Under the pieces are notes generated by a model. It saw only the letters and a program-made list of their open reading frames with translations. It did no database searches and was not told the DNA's origin. DNA of 64,000 bases from Chondrosia reniformis (lineage: Eukaryota > Porifera > Demospongiae > Chondrillida > Chondrillidae), in the NCBI GenBank assembly GCA_947172415.1, contig OX359194.1, positions 1,860,001 through 1,924,000 on the forward strand. The letters run 5' to 3'. Of the stretch, positions 25,094 to 36,351 are shown one piece after another; positions within the stretch are counted from its first letter, which is position 1, and every line of letters begins with the position of its first letter. A program made the translations under genes and the position numbers.

Positions 25094-27397
25094 TTATTTC
25101 TTCTTTAGCTCTACATCTCCACCTTCAGATGCAGGCTTTGAATTTGAACTTTTGCAGCATTTGCCTTGCTTGCTATTACAGATTAGCAGTACAGCAAAGA
25201 TCACAAGAGCCAGCAACAAAATACCACATATTGCACCAAGAACTATTGTGGTAATCCTGAACGATTTTACTTCTCCTTCAAGCTGTGATATCTTCTGGTC
25301 TTGGGTATCATCCATATCGCTTGGACTACTTGAATCAGCTTCATAGGCCCCACATTGGGGAAACCCCTGTGGAATGGGTTGTTCATTAGGAGCAGATGTC
25401 GCATTGACAAGCATGGCCATTCCTCCTAAATGATGTGGTTCGTTGTGACAGTGTATCAACCACCAACCCCAATTGTTGGACTGAAAGCGAATAATGACAT
25501 AACCTCCATAAGGGACGATGATTGTGTCCTTTAGAGGAAGGGTGTCAACTAAAGGAGTTTCAGGTCGTGTACCATTGGTCCAAGAAACATTAGCATGGCA
25601 TCGATAAGATATTTTACTGCCGCATGTTATATCTTTGGTGGATTCACCAGCCTTTCCATCAGATGAATAAGAAGGCCATCCAATTTTTAATACCCGAAAA
25701 TGGTGACCATGAAGATGAATGGGATGGGATTCTCTTATGTCAGGATTAATGAAAACTATTTCAACGGTGTCAGTAGTAATTGTGTAGGTATAAATGCATG
25801 TTTCCCCATATCCAAATTCATTAGGATCTTGTGAGTACTGACAGAATGGTTGACTTGCTGGTATGGTGTCTTCTTGTGACAAAGGTGGGCTTCCTGGAAG
25901 TAGAAACCCTCGATTATTTATACTAGCCCCTATTCTAGTGAATTGAAAGTTTAGAAACACATCTTCATTCAGAGGTCTGTCATTGGGTACACGTTCAGGG
26001 ACTCTCAGCAGCAGTTTATCAACATTAATACAACTAATGTTGTATGAACTTGGATAGTCCTCAAAGAGACAATTCACCGCATAACAAGTGCTCTCCATGC
26101 ATCGAGTGATGGGATCATACGTATCATCAAAATCAGCAGGAAGTTGTTCAATTGCTCCACTGTAATGTAGTACAGCATACCCTCGATGAGCTTTGATGCA
26201 GTAACCTCTTTCTTCCAATATAACTGGATCTTCAAGTGTTTCTATGACAATTAGGTAGTTGCCATCTGTTTGATTTGCATCCAAAATGAAATCATAGCGT
26301 TCACCGGCAGTTACAATAATGTAATCTACAAGGATATCATTTGGTGTTCTGACATCTATTCCATCAGTTGCAGCTAATTGAAATTTGTGATTGTGAATTG
26401 AGAACCTGTAAGCATAATTCACTTGTGCCCCAACCAGTCTAAAGCGATATTTCTTTCCCGATTCAATGCTAAAGAAAGGAAGTGCTACATTAGCTCTTCT
26501 TTGACATGTGGTGCTATCCGGAGTGTATTGCCAACCTGCACTGTTGATTAAGCCAATAGGGAAAGGCACAAATGCAGCAGATACTCCATCAATCATTGGA
26601 ACACTTTTATAAGAAATTGAATTGTTTACTGGATCAGAAAAACCCACTCCATTTAAGTCTTTTTCAAATATCCAAATATCCGAGTTTACAGGGAACAATT
26701 CAAAGAAAACTAAAGTATGGAGACTTGGCATGTCTTCATATGTTGGATTTGGAGTAGTTTTAGGCCAATCCAGTACAACAAAGCCACCATACATTCCGTT
26801 ACTCCTCTGACCTGCAACATGGGAATGATACCAATATGTTCCAGCAGGAAAGAAGTGGAAATCATACACAAACTCATTGCCTGGCAGAATGGGACACTGT
26901 GTGACATACGCAGTACCATCTGAGTAAGGACTCCCTCTGACATGTTGACCATGCCAGTGAATAGTGATGGCCTCTGTATGCAGGTTATTGATAACCCTAA
27001 TTCTCACTCTCTGGTTTTTATATCCGATGATTGTAGGTCCTGGAAGCTGGTGATTGAATACAACCAGATTTCTTTGAGTAACTCCATCCACAACTATTGG
27101 TGGAAGCACAGTAGCATCATCAGCTGGTCTCTTATCGACAAAGTCAAGGCCTCCGGTGTCATTGACAAACATTGGGTAACCTTTGACCAGAAGTCCTGTA
27201 TTACTATCAAAGGTATAGGCTGTGAGAGTATGCATGGAAGAGACAGTCAAATTCAGCTGGCAAACAGTATCAATGTCTGGACTTTGACAGGTTAAACTTC
27301 GTTGCAGCTCCATAAAACTGAATCCTTCAGAATAATGAATGCTCAATAGTAAAACAGCCAGAAGACTACAGAATAATTCAGAACTACTCATTGCCAT
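25094..27397 (-). CDS. Membrane-anchored laccase-like multicopper oxidase, intronless
   Basis: 767 aa from the ATG at 27397. The in-frame ATG 78 bp upstream would bury the signal peptide, so the internal start is preferred. A signal peptide (about 1-24, SLLAVLLLSI core) is followed by three cupredoxin domains. Copper motifs are HWHGQH (147-152), WYHSH (189-193), HPIHLHGHH (about 558-566) and HCHNEPHHLGGM (about 649-660). These supply the trinuclear cluster and the type 1 site with Met in the axial position. A C-terminal helix (about 715-739) and a basic KKK-ending tail make it type I, so the enzyme would face outside. Such enzymes oxidise phenols, amines or metals with reduction of O2 to water; the substrate here is unknown. 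It has no introns, unlike most neighbours, which may reflect an intronless ancestor or retroposition. Confidence 0.9.
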   Translation of the reverse strand: MAMSSSELFCSLLAVLLLSIHYSEGFSFMELQRSLTCQSPDIDTVCQLNLTVSSMHTLTAYTFDSNTGLLVKGYPMFVNDTGGLDFVDKRPADDATVLPPIVVDGVTQRNLVVFNHQLPGPTIIGYKNQRVRIRVINNLHTEAITIHWHGQHVRGSPYSDGTAYVTQCPILPGNEFVYDFHFFPAGTYWYHSHVAGQRSNGMYGGFVVLDWPKTTPNPTYEDMPSLHTLVFFELFPVNSDIWIFEKDLNGVGFSDPVNNSISYKSVPMIDGVSAAFVPFPIGLINSAGWQYTPDSTTCQRRANVALPFFSIESGKKYRFRLVGAQVNYAYRFSIHNHKFQLAATDGIDVRTPNDILVDYIIVTAGERYDFILDANQTDGNYLIVIETLEDPVILEERGYCIKAHRGYAVLHYSGAIEQLPADFDDTYDPITRCMESTCYAVNCLFEDYPSSYNISCINVDKLLLRVPERVPNDRPLNEDVFLNFQFTRIGASINNRGFLLPGSPPLSQEDTIPASQPFCQYSQDPNEFGYGETCIYTYTITTDTVEIVFINPDIRESHPIHLHGHHFRVLKIGWPSYSSDGKAGESTKDITCGSKISYRCHANVSWTNGTRPETPLVDTLPLKDTIIVPYGGYVIIRFQSNNWGWWLIHCHNEPHHLGGMAMLVNATSAPNEQPIPQGFPQCGAYEADSSSPSDMDDTQDQKISQLEGEVKSFRITTIVLGAICGILLLALVIFAVLLICNSKQGKCCKSSNSKPASEGGDVELKKK

Positions 27398-27810
27398 AAT
27401 AAAGAACTTTGCTTTAAATAGCTTGTACACAAATATATTATTTTGTAACTTGCAGTCTATATATATGTGTAACATTATACTTGTAATCTATAAATAGAAG
27501 GCACCAATATAGAACTTTTTGAAATGTTAAGTGTTGAAATTTGCAGCTTTTACATAAAATAGTGCTGCTTACTGATTGATTAAATAGGTGTACTTGTTTA
27601 GTTGCCTCTAAGTTCATTTGGATATAACTTGTGGGTTAGCGCTGTCACCCCTAGCTTGAACGCTTTGTTGGGCTTATATATATTCATAATCCTAACGATT
27701 CTTTCTGCTTACTAGCAAGTAGATATCTTAGTTGGCGCCATTTGTGTATTTACTTCATGAATATCATTAATTTATGATGCAATAGGCTGAAAGTAATGTG
27801 GAACCAGATC

Positions 27811-28025
27811 ACAGACTGATGATCAAAGGGTAATGGGGTAATGCAGTTGTATAATCAATCAGTGGATCATACCTTGTATGCCTAGCTGCCAACACAATGG
27901 GCTATCAGACACTTTGTATCCTGTGTTTAAGTTGTGACTGTTTGGGGACAGAGAACTCCAACCTGAAACCCAATTGCAAGGTGAAGAATTTCTGCCCTTG
28001 ATAGGTGACCTTACTATATGCATAT
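27811..28025 (+). repeat. R2 dispersed repeat, copy B
   Basis: Same orientation as copy A at 23954 and roughly 80% alike by eye, with small indels. It lies just upstream (5') of the minus-strand oxidase gene. Confidence 0.75.
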
Positions 28026-28454
28026 TTGTTGATCAGGCAGTTACAAACTACGTACGTAGATGGTTCTCGCTTCCAGTGGTTATAACAAGACAAAAATTGC
28101 AAACAAGTAAAAGGATAGTGAATATAGTAACATTAAAAATGACCCTCAATGAATCTTAAACTTTTGCTTACAATTATTATTACTACTTCATTTGCATGTT
28201 TTGTTAAAGTGATTGATAAATATAAAACTTATCAATTAATACAGAACCAAATCTTTTTGAAATTTTTGAACTGCCAGTATTCAAAGGGTATGTACGATAT
28301 GACTATTTTGTGTATATAAATTCTGAAATGGGCTAGATTAAAAACAGAAAACCTATGAATTCATTCATCAATGCATATACTTGCTTGAGGATCCTTTGAC
28401 ATCAATAATGGATACCATATCACCAAACGGAACAACACTACTTGGACACTTCCC

Positions 28455-28505
28455 ACTCCAACCATCAATCACTGAAGAAGACCCCCAGGGTCAAAATGTC
28501 TAACT
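28455..28505 (+). repeat. R3 motif copy
   Basis: 'tcactgaagaagacccccag' followed by 'ggtcaaaatgtc' matches 1236-1290 and 63221-63285 on the opposite strand. It is possibly the conserved tail of an old SINE-like element. Confidence 0.45.
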
Positions 28506-28750
28506 AAAGTTTAACAATAACTCGTGTCTCTAGTGCTCAAAAAGTCGAATTAAGGATGAGCCATCCAAAAGATAATCATGCAATGTGTTAATGTGTGTAT
28601 ATCACGTGTGTGCTATATATGCATTAATCAATTCTCATATAATACGAGTATATATACTTAGATATTTTGCTGTTAGGAGAAATAAATTTTGTCAAAAGAT
28701 ATTGCAAAAGTGAATGATTTCAAACCAGCCTAGGAATACAATTAATATGA

Positions 28751-29758
28751 TTATGACTTTGAACTGCTTTCACTGCTCTCCATTAATTCAACTTCTATTG
28801 CAATCACCCGATTCTTCTTCAGATGGTAGCAGGTTAACCATTTAAAGTACCTTTCATACACCTTTTTTCTGATTGGCTTGAAATAGAGGATTATAAGAAT
28901 AGGTGTAGGATAGAGGGAAATAAAAATGACATATGCCTCAATTATGCCAGCAACAACTTCAATAACATTCATCTCCTTGGTTTCTGGTATAGCAGTAGCA
29001 ATTGTTGGGGCAAAATGACCAATGGAGTTTATAGAGTTTCCAATTAACAAAAACAGACCAAATTTTATCAAAGCTTTAAGTGCTGATGTATCTCCGGTAA
29101 TGCTATTCTTTTTAATACTGTAAAGTGCAATAGCCGGGGCTCCAATGGTTATAATGTAGACCAGAATTCCAAACACAACAATGTAAACGACAACTAATAA
29201 ATACGCTATTGCTGTATCAGGGACATGTGGAGAACACTTTACATTACCTACTGAATTTATCTCCAATGCTGCTTGAAACAAAAGGCCAATATTTTCAATT
29301 ATAACCAAAATCCATACTAAAAATGAGCCCAGAATGAGATACTTCCATCTGACAGCTCTTTCTCCCCTTCTTACCATGATGTACACAACTACAGCAAATT
29401 CAGCCATAAAACTCAAGCGACAGGCACCACCAGCAACAGTTAACCACACCGTTATACGACAAATAGTATCAACCGGTTGGAGGGATGGAAGAACTGCTAG
29501 TAGGAATATATATAAGTGAAATGCGATTATGGCAACAGCTACAAACACAGAAGCAGCCAACAGGTTCACCAGTACAATCCTTATAACCTTTGCCATGCTC
29601 TTCTCCATTGCTACTAAAAAGATAACAAATAGGTTCAGCAGTAATGCCAGGGTGGGCATTAATGGGAAATATACTGCAGGATGGATATATGGTGCTTCTG
29701 AAATTTCCTCCTGGCCTGAAAAATTACTCCAGTTCAAGTTCATTGCTAAGAACCTCAA
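28751..29758 (-). CDS. Orphan seven-transmembrane receptor, paralogue A
   Basis: Single-exon ORF of 335 aa; M6 (29743) is an equally good start. The short outer N-terminus has NWS and NFS sequons. Seven hydrophobic segments follow. A Cys before TM3 (TICRITVWL) and one in the second outer loop (VKCSPHV) can form the class A disulphide. TM3 carries GGACRLSFMAEF and ends VVYIMVRRGE instead of DRY. The third inner loop has IKKNSITGDT, and TM7 ends YPTPILIILYF in place of NPxxY. These features suggest a divergent rhodopsin-like receptor of a lineage-specific family; the ligand is unknown. It is first in a tandem trio on one strand with 31886-32893 and 36352-37362. Confidence 0.82.
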   Translation of the reverse strand: MRFLAMNLNWSNFSGQEEISEAPYIHPAVYFPLMPTLALLLNLFVIFLVAMEKSMAKVIRIVLVNLLAASVFVAVAIIAFHLYIFLLAVLPSLQPVDTICRITVWLTVAGGACRLSFMAEFAVVVYIMVRRGERAVRWKYLILGSFLVWILVIIENIGLLFQAALEINSVGNVKCSPHVPDTAIAYLLVVVYIVVFGILVYIITIGAPAIALYSIKKNSITGDTSALKALIKFGLFLLIGNSINSIGHFAPTIATAIPETKEMNVIEVVAGIIEAYVIFISLYPTPILIILYFKPIRKKVYERYFKWLTCYHLKKNRVIAIEVELMESSESSSKS

Positions 29759-30164
29759 ATAAATGATTTTGATATTCTTTAAAGTTGTTGAGTTATTGGC
29801 AAATGAGACTGGATATTAATATAGTAATATTCTTCTATATACGTATATAACTAGTAACTTGCAAAACTGCTGCTCCTACTAATCATTGTAAATATATAGT
29901 ACATATGTCAAATTACTGCAATTGATACAATAATTGTGTTGATTCATGATCAAACATATTAATCACCTCTCAATTTCCCCCTTAAATAAAAAGTGACATT
30001 ATCACCTAGAATACAAGTAAACTATATATTGAGATTCTCTAAAGTTTAGCGTAAATGAAATAATAACTTAACAATTCCAATCAAATCTACCAAATTAGTA
30101 ACATGCTGTCATGGCAACAGAGTATGGTATTTTTATACAAAGTAGACTTATACAAAGGTCAAAA

Positions 30165-30350
30165 AGGTCAAAAAGAATACAAAGGATTCCTAGGGTCACT
30201 GATGAAGGGTGAAATTCTCAGAAATAGATGTCTGGCACAGTGGAGAGGATAAGAAGGAGGAGAACACTATTGTATCCTCACCCAAAGTTCTCACTATATA
30301 GGTTTAGTTCCTCCTATAGGCCTTATTTTAAGGTAGATGTGGCATGTAGG
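30165..30350 (+). repeat. R1 interspersed repeat
   Basis: Matches R1 from 'cctagggtcactgatgaagg' to 'tggcatgtaggaaaaatgca'. Confidence 0.7.
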
Positions 30351-31564
30351 AAAAATGCATAGTATATACATACATTATTCATATATATATACGTACCTGC
30401 ATGAGTACTTCTATAATAATTATACACACACATATATATATATGAACAACTTATCCAATGAATTTGAAGCAAACACTAGTCAAGAGAAAATTGCGGTGTT
30501 AATCAGGATCATTGGTTAGGTCCATTGTTGTGCATTATCTTTGTAAGTGTAGGGTGATGTTTTTAGAGGTGTAACATTACACCAAGTGTACTCATAAACA
30601 TAGTGGATATGTAATAAAAGAAAATATTATATCTATATAGCTTATAATTACTAATCTGTACAATATGAAAAATATGCGACTACATACATGTGACTGCCAT
30701 TGTATTGAAACAATGTGAAATTGTACAATTGTCTAATTATTGTGGTTATATACTGTAACTATGCTGGTTTTATTGCTGTCAAAATTATACATCAATCCTC
30801 ATGATCAATGTTAGAAGAACTATACAGTATTAGGAATTGAATGCAAGGGTAATAAAATGTACAAATTGTGGGTATACTAAGTTAACACTGTGTTAAGAGG
30901 GTATTTAATATGTATAGAGTGCATGCTACAATATATAAATGAATAATTAAACATGCACTTTCCCTGGCTTCAGGGAGGGTCATCAACACATGTGAGCCAA
31001 ATGGACAGATTTTATAAATTTCAGATAATTTTAAGAGTTTTAAATGAAAAATATTTAGGTTTCCATTTCTATGTCAAATGTCAAGTAAAAAGTTCCATAA
31101 TATAAGTTAAAATTTATATTCAGAATAGGTGTAGCTTGCATGTATAATTATATAAAAACAAAGCAATTGTCATAGAAACATTAAAGTCATGTTAAGTAGA
31201 TGTTATATACTTACGTACTGCAGTGGTGGCATTTAATTAATTACTATAAGGTATTATCTTTAAAAAACAGAATGCTTTTTAACAAATTTCCTTTCTATAT
31301 AAACATAATACTAGTGGCCGCCTGAGAGATAACATCATATTGATCTCTGAAAAAACTGACTTTAAATGAATCTATCCTAGTTCGTTCTAGCTGCTGAAAA
31401 CTGTAGTGAAGTAGTTCACGGTGAAAGTTATAAAATGCTGCAATTACTACTACGTACAAGACTACATTCAAGTGTACTACACCGTGCACTACAAGGACAT
31501 AAAAATCTTACAGTGTTACTTTTGAGTAAAAGGTCTTTAGGGAACTAGACCTATAGTGTTTAAT

Positions 31565-31637
31565 CCAGAATTGTCTACAGTCATTCTGCTATCTGTAAAT
31601 TAGTTCCACTATACGCCATTTAGTTTCTACATGGATG
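31565..31637 (-). pseudogene. Relic of a 7TM-receptor C-terminal end
   Basis: 'gaattgtctacagtcattct' and 'agttccactatacgcc' repeat, with changes, the last codons of the 7TM gene at 31886-31960 ('gaactgtctacagtcatccc', 'agctccactattcc'). It covers only about 70 bp, so a fourth receptor copy or a partial duplication once lay here. Confidence 0.55.
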
Positions 31638-31885
31638 GGATGTGTATCATCATTCTTTCAAATTGCATGTATCAGTAAGTTATTTAAACTTACATGTTAT
31701 AGTCCATTACATGTTACATGTTATCCTTTCCTGTTGAAATATCATTCATTCATTCATTCATACAAAATATAGGATCAATGTACGTACGTACATGCATGTG
31801 TGATAATTCTAAGTATATATATACAAATAGCAAATTTAAATCAAAATGGACGGATGTATATATAAAATGTAATAATGCATTTCAT

Positions 31886-32893
31886 TCAAGAACTGTCTAC
31901 AGTCATCCCACTAGCTGTAGTCTTAGCTCCACTATTCCTTTCAGCTTCTACACGCTGACATTCTCTGCAGCATCTTGTTGCAATACTAAATACCTTGCTT
32001 CTGATTTTGCGAAAGTATAGCACAATTAGTACGGGAGTTATAAGGAGAGATACATAAACAAAATATCCTTCAACTATTCCAAAGATGATTTCAGATTTCT
32101 GCATATTTTTGCTCTTGGGTGCCGCAGATGCTATTATGGGAACAACATGTCCAATGAAACTTATAGTATTGCCAATCAAGAGGAAAAGGGAGAATCGGAC
32201 TAAAGCTTTCTGTGACCCTTTATCCCCTGTTATATTGTTCTTCTTAATGTAAAACAATGCTCTAATTGGAAATCCAATAGTTATTGCATATACTACTACA
32301 CCAAATACTAGAATGTATATGGAAGTAAAAAGATATCCTCCGACTGAATCTTGAACATGAACAGAGCATTTAAATCCGACAAGTGAGTTTACTAACACAA
32401 CTTGCGGTGAGAAGAGTACACTGCTATAGGCTGCTACAGTAATCCAGATGACTGCTATGGATAACACAAGGAATGGCATTCTGAGCTTGGTATCACCATA
32501 CCACACAAGAATAAAGACTACTGTAGAGAACAATGCCATAAAACCAAGACGACAAGCTCCTCCTCCAAGTACTAGCCAAACAGCAAAGTGGCAAATCCCA
32601 GGGTCTGGATCTCTTAGAGGATCAAATGTGAAGACTGCATCCACTACGTCAAACACTATACCACCAGCCGCAATCACAATACAAGAAAGAAGAACACTAA
32701 TGAGCACTAGACGTATAGTCTTGTGTAAGCTCTTCTCTCGTATCACCAAAAATATGACTAGGCCATTCAGTACTAATGACAAAGTTATTATGCATAGTCT
32801 TACAATGGCATTGCCAAATACTGCATAATTCTTCGTCCCTTGTCCTTCTAGCACTGAAAGATCAGGTACTGTACTATTAGTAGAGTTACTCAT
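31886..32893 (-). CDS. Orphan seven-transmembrane receptor, paralogue B
   Basis: Taken from the ATG at 32893 (335 aa, starting MSNSTNST with clustered sequons). The open frame continues upstream to 33013, but that part is not receptor-like and a splice acceptor-like CTAG precedes the ATG. Seven hydrophobic segments are present, with GGACRLGFMALF in TM3, Cys in GICHFAVWL and FKCSVHV, IKKNNITGDK in inner loop 3 and ITPVLIVLYF at TM7. It is clearly a paralogue of the receptors at 28751 and 36352. The C-terminal tail is Arg/Glu-rich with CC near RCCRECQR, a possible palmitoylation site. Confidence 0.82.
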   Translation of the reverse strand: MSNSTNSTVPDLSVLEGQGTKNYAVFGNAIVRLCIITLSLVLNGLVIFLVIREKSLHKTIRLVLISVLLSCIVIAAGGIVFDVVDAVFTFDPLRDPDPGICHFAVWLVLGGGACRLGFMALFSTVVFILVWYGDTKLRMPFLVLSIAVIWITVAAYSSVLFSPQVVLVNSLVGFKCSVHVQDSVGGYLFTSIYILVFGVVVYAITIGFPIRALFYIKKNNITGDKGSQKALVRFSLFLLIGNTISFIGHVVPIIASAAPKSKNMQKSEIIFGIVEGYFVYVSLLITPVLIVLYFRKIRSKVFSIATRCCRECQRVEAERNSGAKTTASGMTVDSS

Positions 32894-34639
32894 TTCAGCT
32901 AGCAACTGAAAATAGTTTAAATTAGTCTGAACCTGAAGTTTAATATAGTTTATGTTACTATAAAAGGTAATGCTCCCAGAAACCACTAAAATTGATTGGC
33001 AATATTTGAACAAGTGGTATTCCTGAATACATACAAAATGCTTATTGGAAGGGTTTCAGATTATATCAGAGGAAATGGTAGGTGAAATAAGAGTTAATTT
33101 GTAGGTATTAACAGTTTCCTATTGACTTCATTTCAATTATTAAACTGTAAAAATTTTACATTTAGCTTTGCCTTCGAAGGATGTAGATAACCTGATACTT
33201 CCCTTGAACCTCTTATCCCCTCAATGGGATTACCATATTTGTATCTCTACCAGCCCCTAGTAACTCCTAGCTACACTCAATTGGGAGAGGCATAGTGTAG
33301 ACTTTGAACAAACATGTAAGTCTTAGAATTCATTTGTTTGTTATACATCAATACTAGCAGCAGTAGTAATTAGTCTAGCTGGTTACTTAATTGGTCCTCA
33401 TATGCTTAGAAACTTTGTGGAAAATTCAAGAAAAGTACAATTCAATTAGCCCCCCCATACACAAAATAATTGTCAATAACATGTTATTCTATCAACTGCT
33501 GTCAGGAGCTGTTGCAACTGAACAGTCAAATCAGACAATCAGATTAAGTCTTCTTTATCATGTACCTTTACACTCCTCCCTGACTAGTAGTAACAGTCTC
33601 CTGAAAATGAAGATACAAGTACATAAACACTAGACATGAATGTTATAAGGTACATTGCATGGACATCCACATATGTAGGACACTTGTCTATTGCAAATTT
33701 GGACAACTGACCTCACAAAAACAGGATGCATTCTCTACTCATACTAGAACACTACCCATTTAGGAAGATTACCTCTCTGTGGTTCAATTGCTTTCAAAGG
33801 ACATAAATTTCATTCAACTAAAATATTTCAATTGAAAGACACATGTTACATTCATTTAAAAACAGTTGTATTACAAAGTATGCCTAATAAGAAATAGTCT
33901 GGTAAGTATACACACAAATAGCTGACATTGATAAAAGAACAAGATTAATTCAAAAATCAAATTAATACATTTCTCACAAATGGCTAGATGCAAGAGTGAT
34001 AGCAAGATAACTTACCAATGTGACAGCTTAGAACACGTGCAACACCAACTAAAACGTCTTCAAGCCAAATGGAATCGGAGATACATATCTTAAGGACTGC
34101 CATTTTGTGGGAAATTGTGCAATATTAATGAATTTACATGTACCCAGATAGTCATGTCCGAGTCGAGCGGAAGAATCATAGAAATCTAAGATATACGATC
34201 ATATTACTCCCTATATTTATGTTTGATATGAAGTAATAAATTGTAGTTCCTGTAATTAGGAATTCAATAGCCTATACACTATACTACATCCCAAAGAGAT
34301 GGTTGACAAACTAGGAGAAGCTAGTGCACGGATGCAGAATACAATCCAACTACATGTGAAACAGCACGATACTTCCTCTGAACAATGACCGCAGGCTTGC
34401 CACATGTCACGCACATTCTGAACACATTTAAAGTAAAGCTTAATTTGAGGGTTAGTCCAGGAAGCTTGAGGAAAATTGTATACTGTATTGCATGGATTTC
34501 TTTATTGCTATTCATTAAAACAATGATTCACCAAAGGAACCTTTCATCTATAGCTAAAACAATCTTACTTTGAAAAGCCTGTGCGGTGATTAATGTAATA
34601 AAACAATTAGAACTAATAAGTACATGTAGCTGTTAATCA
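32894..34639. other. Intergenic region between paralogue B and a repeat element
   Basis: AT-rich sequence with short chance frames only. I found no repeat of the families seen elsewhere and no exon-like structure. Confidence 0.4.
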
Positions 34640-35600
34640 CTTCTATTCTACGATTTGCTGTGCGAGCCTGAGCTCAACAACAATAACAACTTGATGAATA
34701 GGCCAGGTCATGTACTACTTGTTGGCTATTGTTCCCGAACATGACATCGAAAACAATTTGGTTCCACGATTTTCCGCCAAGTTCACGATGTTTCCCGCCG
34801 ACAATTTCTAATAAATAGGCAAGGACATTTTCAGTCTTTGGCCTCCGGGCTGTCAACTCTGGAGGTCTACTTTGGTGTGGATCGATGCGCCAACCGTGGT
34901 AGGAGCACAACCATGGTACCATGCGACAAAGGGTCATCGGTGTTCGTATATATAGTGGGGTGGTCTCTCTACCTATGGGTTAGTGCCTGGAGATGTATCT
35001 CACTATTAATCCTGCTTGTGTGTTAAATTGGCACTTGCGGATTCTTGCTATACGACCCGTACCTGGAGGAGCGTGGGTCCAGTGCCACTACGTAGTCGGT
35101 CAGGAACCCTTGTTGTAGGCTGCAGCTTCAGGTTGGTTTGGAAGGCATTTGCATCTGAATTTGTATTCACTTTTGGTATATCCATGCATCAATGCAGAAA
35201 TTCATTGTATATCATGTATTTTCAATTCTTTTCTTATAGTTCATTTAACTGATGGGTCCCTACTCTAAAGCGCCTGGCCGATCCCAATGAGCTAAAGTCT
35301 GTGTACAGTGTTCCCAAGCTACGTTGTGTGCACATGATGATTCTCATTGGTGGGAGTTTGTGGTCCGCCAGGGTCGGGCTTGTTCTGTTCGTAGCGTGGC
35401 AGGGCAAGACTAGTAACTGGTCATAGGTCGGTCAGGTACGCCGGATCGCTCCCGTGCAACTTCTCTTACGACGCAAGTAGTGGAAGTGTCAAACAGAGTT
35501 GAGAAACCGGAGGCCTTTTGGGGCACGAAGTACTTCTACCTCCTCGTGGTGTGCCCTGGGGTCACCTTTACACTCAGTAAAGTGATGCAAAAAGAAGTAC
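34640..35600 (+). mobile_element. E1 repeat element, short form
   Basis: A GC-richer island of about 950 bp with two blocks that recur at 55780-56420 and 59640-59960. Block 1 has 'ataaatag', 'tttggcctccgggc', 'acaaccatgg' and 'ggcatttgcatctg'. Block 2 has 'ggtccgccagggtcgggc', 'ctagtaactggtcata' and 'caggtacgccggatcg'. No protein of a known transposon is seen. The 5' ATAAATAG could be a promoter element. Whether this is an LTR-type remnant, a non-autonomous element or a noncoding gene family is open. Confidence 0.55.
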
Positions 35601-35937
35601 TGCAGCACCGTTCCAGTAACAGAAGAAATAGCAACCATGAAGAACTTGTTTAAGAACTACATTGTTTCAACATTTTTTGTTTAAACATTTTATAATTTTA
35701 AACAATATACATGTATATTTCAGAATTGTCAACCAAAACTGGTATTGTGCAGTGGTTACATACAATCGCAATTGCCGATAATGATGAATTCATAAATGAG
35801 ATGTATATACATACGTAAGCATTCAGTATACTCTTGTAAATTATTGCATAACCGGAAGTATTATAATCATCCGAGGCCGCGGCCCATGGCCCTTAGATTG
35901 CGGCATCGTTGCAGGACATGTATCATAAATGTCGGTA

Positions 35938-36092
35938 AATAGGAATTAAGAATAAAAAGGAAAGTAGGAAAAAAGGAGGAAAGTAAAACGAAAAAGGGAA
36001 AAAAAGGGAAAAAAGGAGGAAAGTGAAACGAAAAAGGGAAAAAGGATGAAAGTGAAACGAAAAAGAAAAAAAGAAAAATGAAAATGTCTTAA
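35938..36092. repeat. Polypurine minisatellite
   Basis: About 155 bp of almost pure A/G on the + strand, built from repeats of a unit like 'ggaggaaagtgaaacgaaaa' plus 'agggaaaaa'. It could adopt triplex structure. It lies between the E1 element and 7TM paralogue C. Confidence 0.75.
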
Positions 36093-36351
36093 ATTTGTTA
36101 CCAAGTGACACGTGCAAAAGGGTGCATCTTCATTTTCTTCTATATTTTTGCTCTTCAAAATTAATCATTACTAATTATATATTGAAGATTGATTTCTATA
36201 ATAATATTTTCCCTATATATATACTTCCCCATATTATTTTATTATTATGTTTGTATATATACTAGAATTATTGAAATAAAGCATAAACGTAACTCCGTTG
36301 TATGGAATTAAATCATGATCAGCCAAGTTTGTTATTAAATTGACAGTTAAT

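Larger units (their letters stand above)
27398..28750. other. Intergenic region upstream of the oxidase
   Basis: Contains R2 copy B (27811-28025) and an R3 motif (28455-28505). The rest is AT-rich with no coding signal that I can support. Confidence 0.5.
29759..31885. other. Intergenic region between 7TM paralogues A and B
   Basis: Holds one R1 copy (30165-30350) and a short relic of a 7TM gene 3' end (31565-31637). The remainder is AT-rich, with CATT microsatellite text near 31743. No further gene is visible. Confidence 0.5.
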
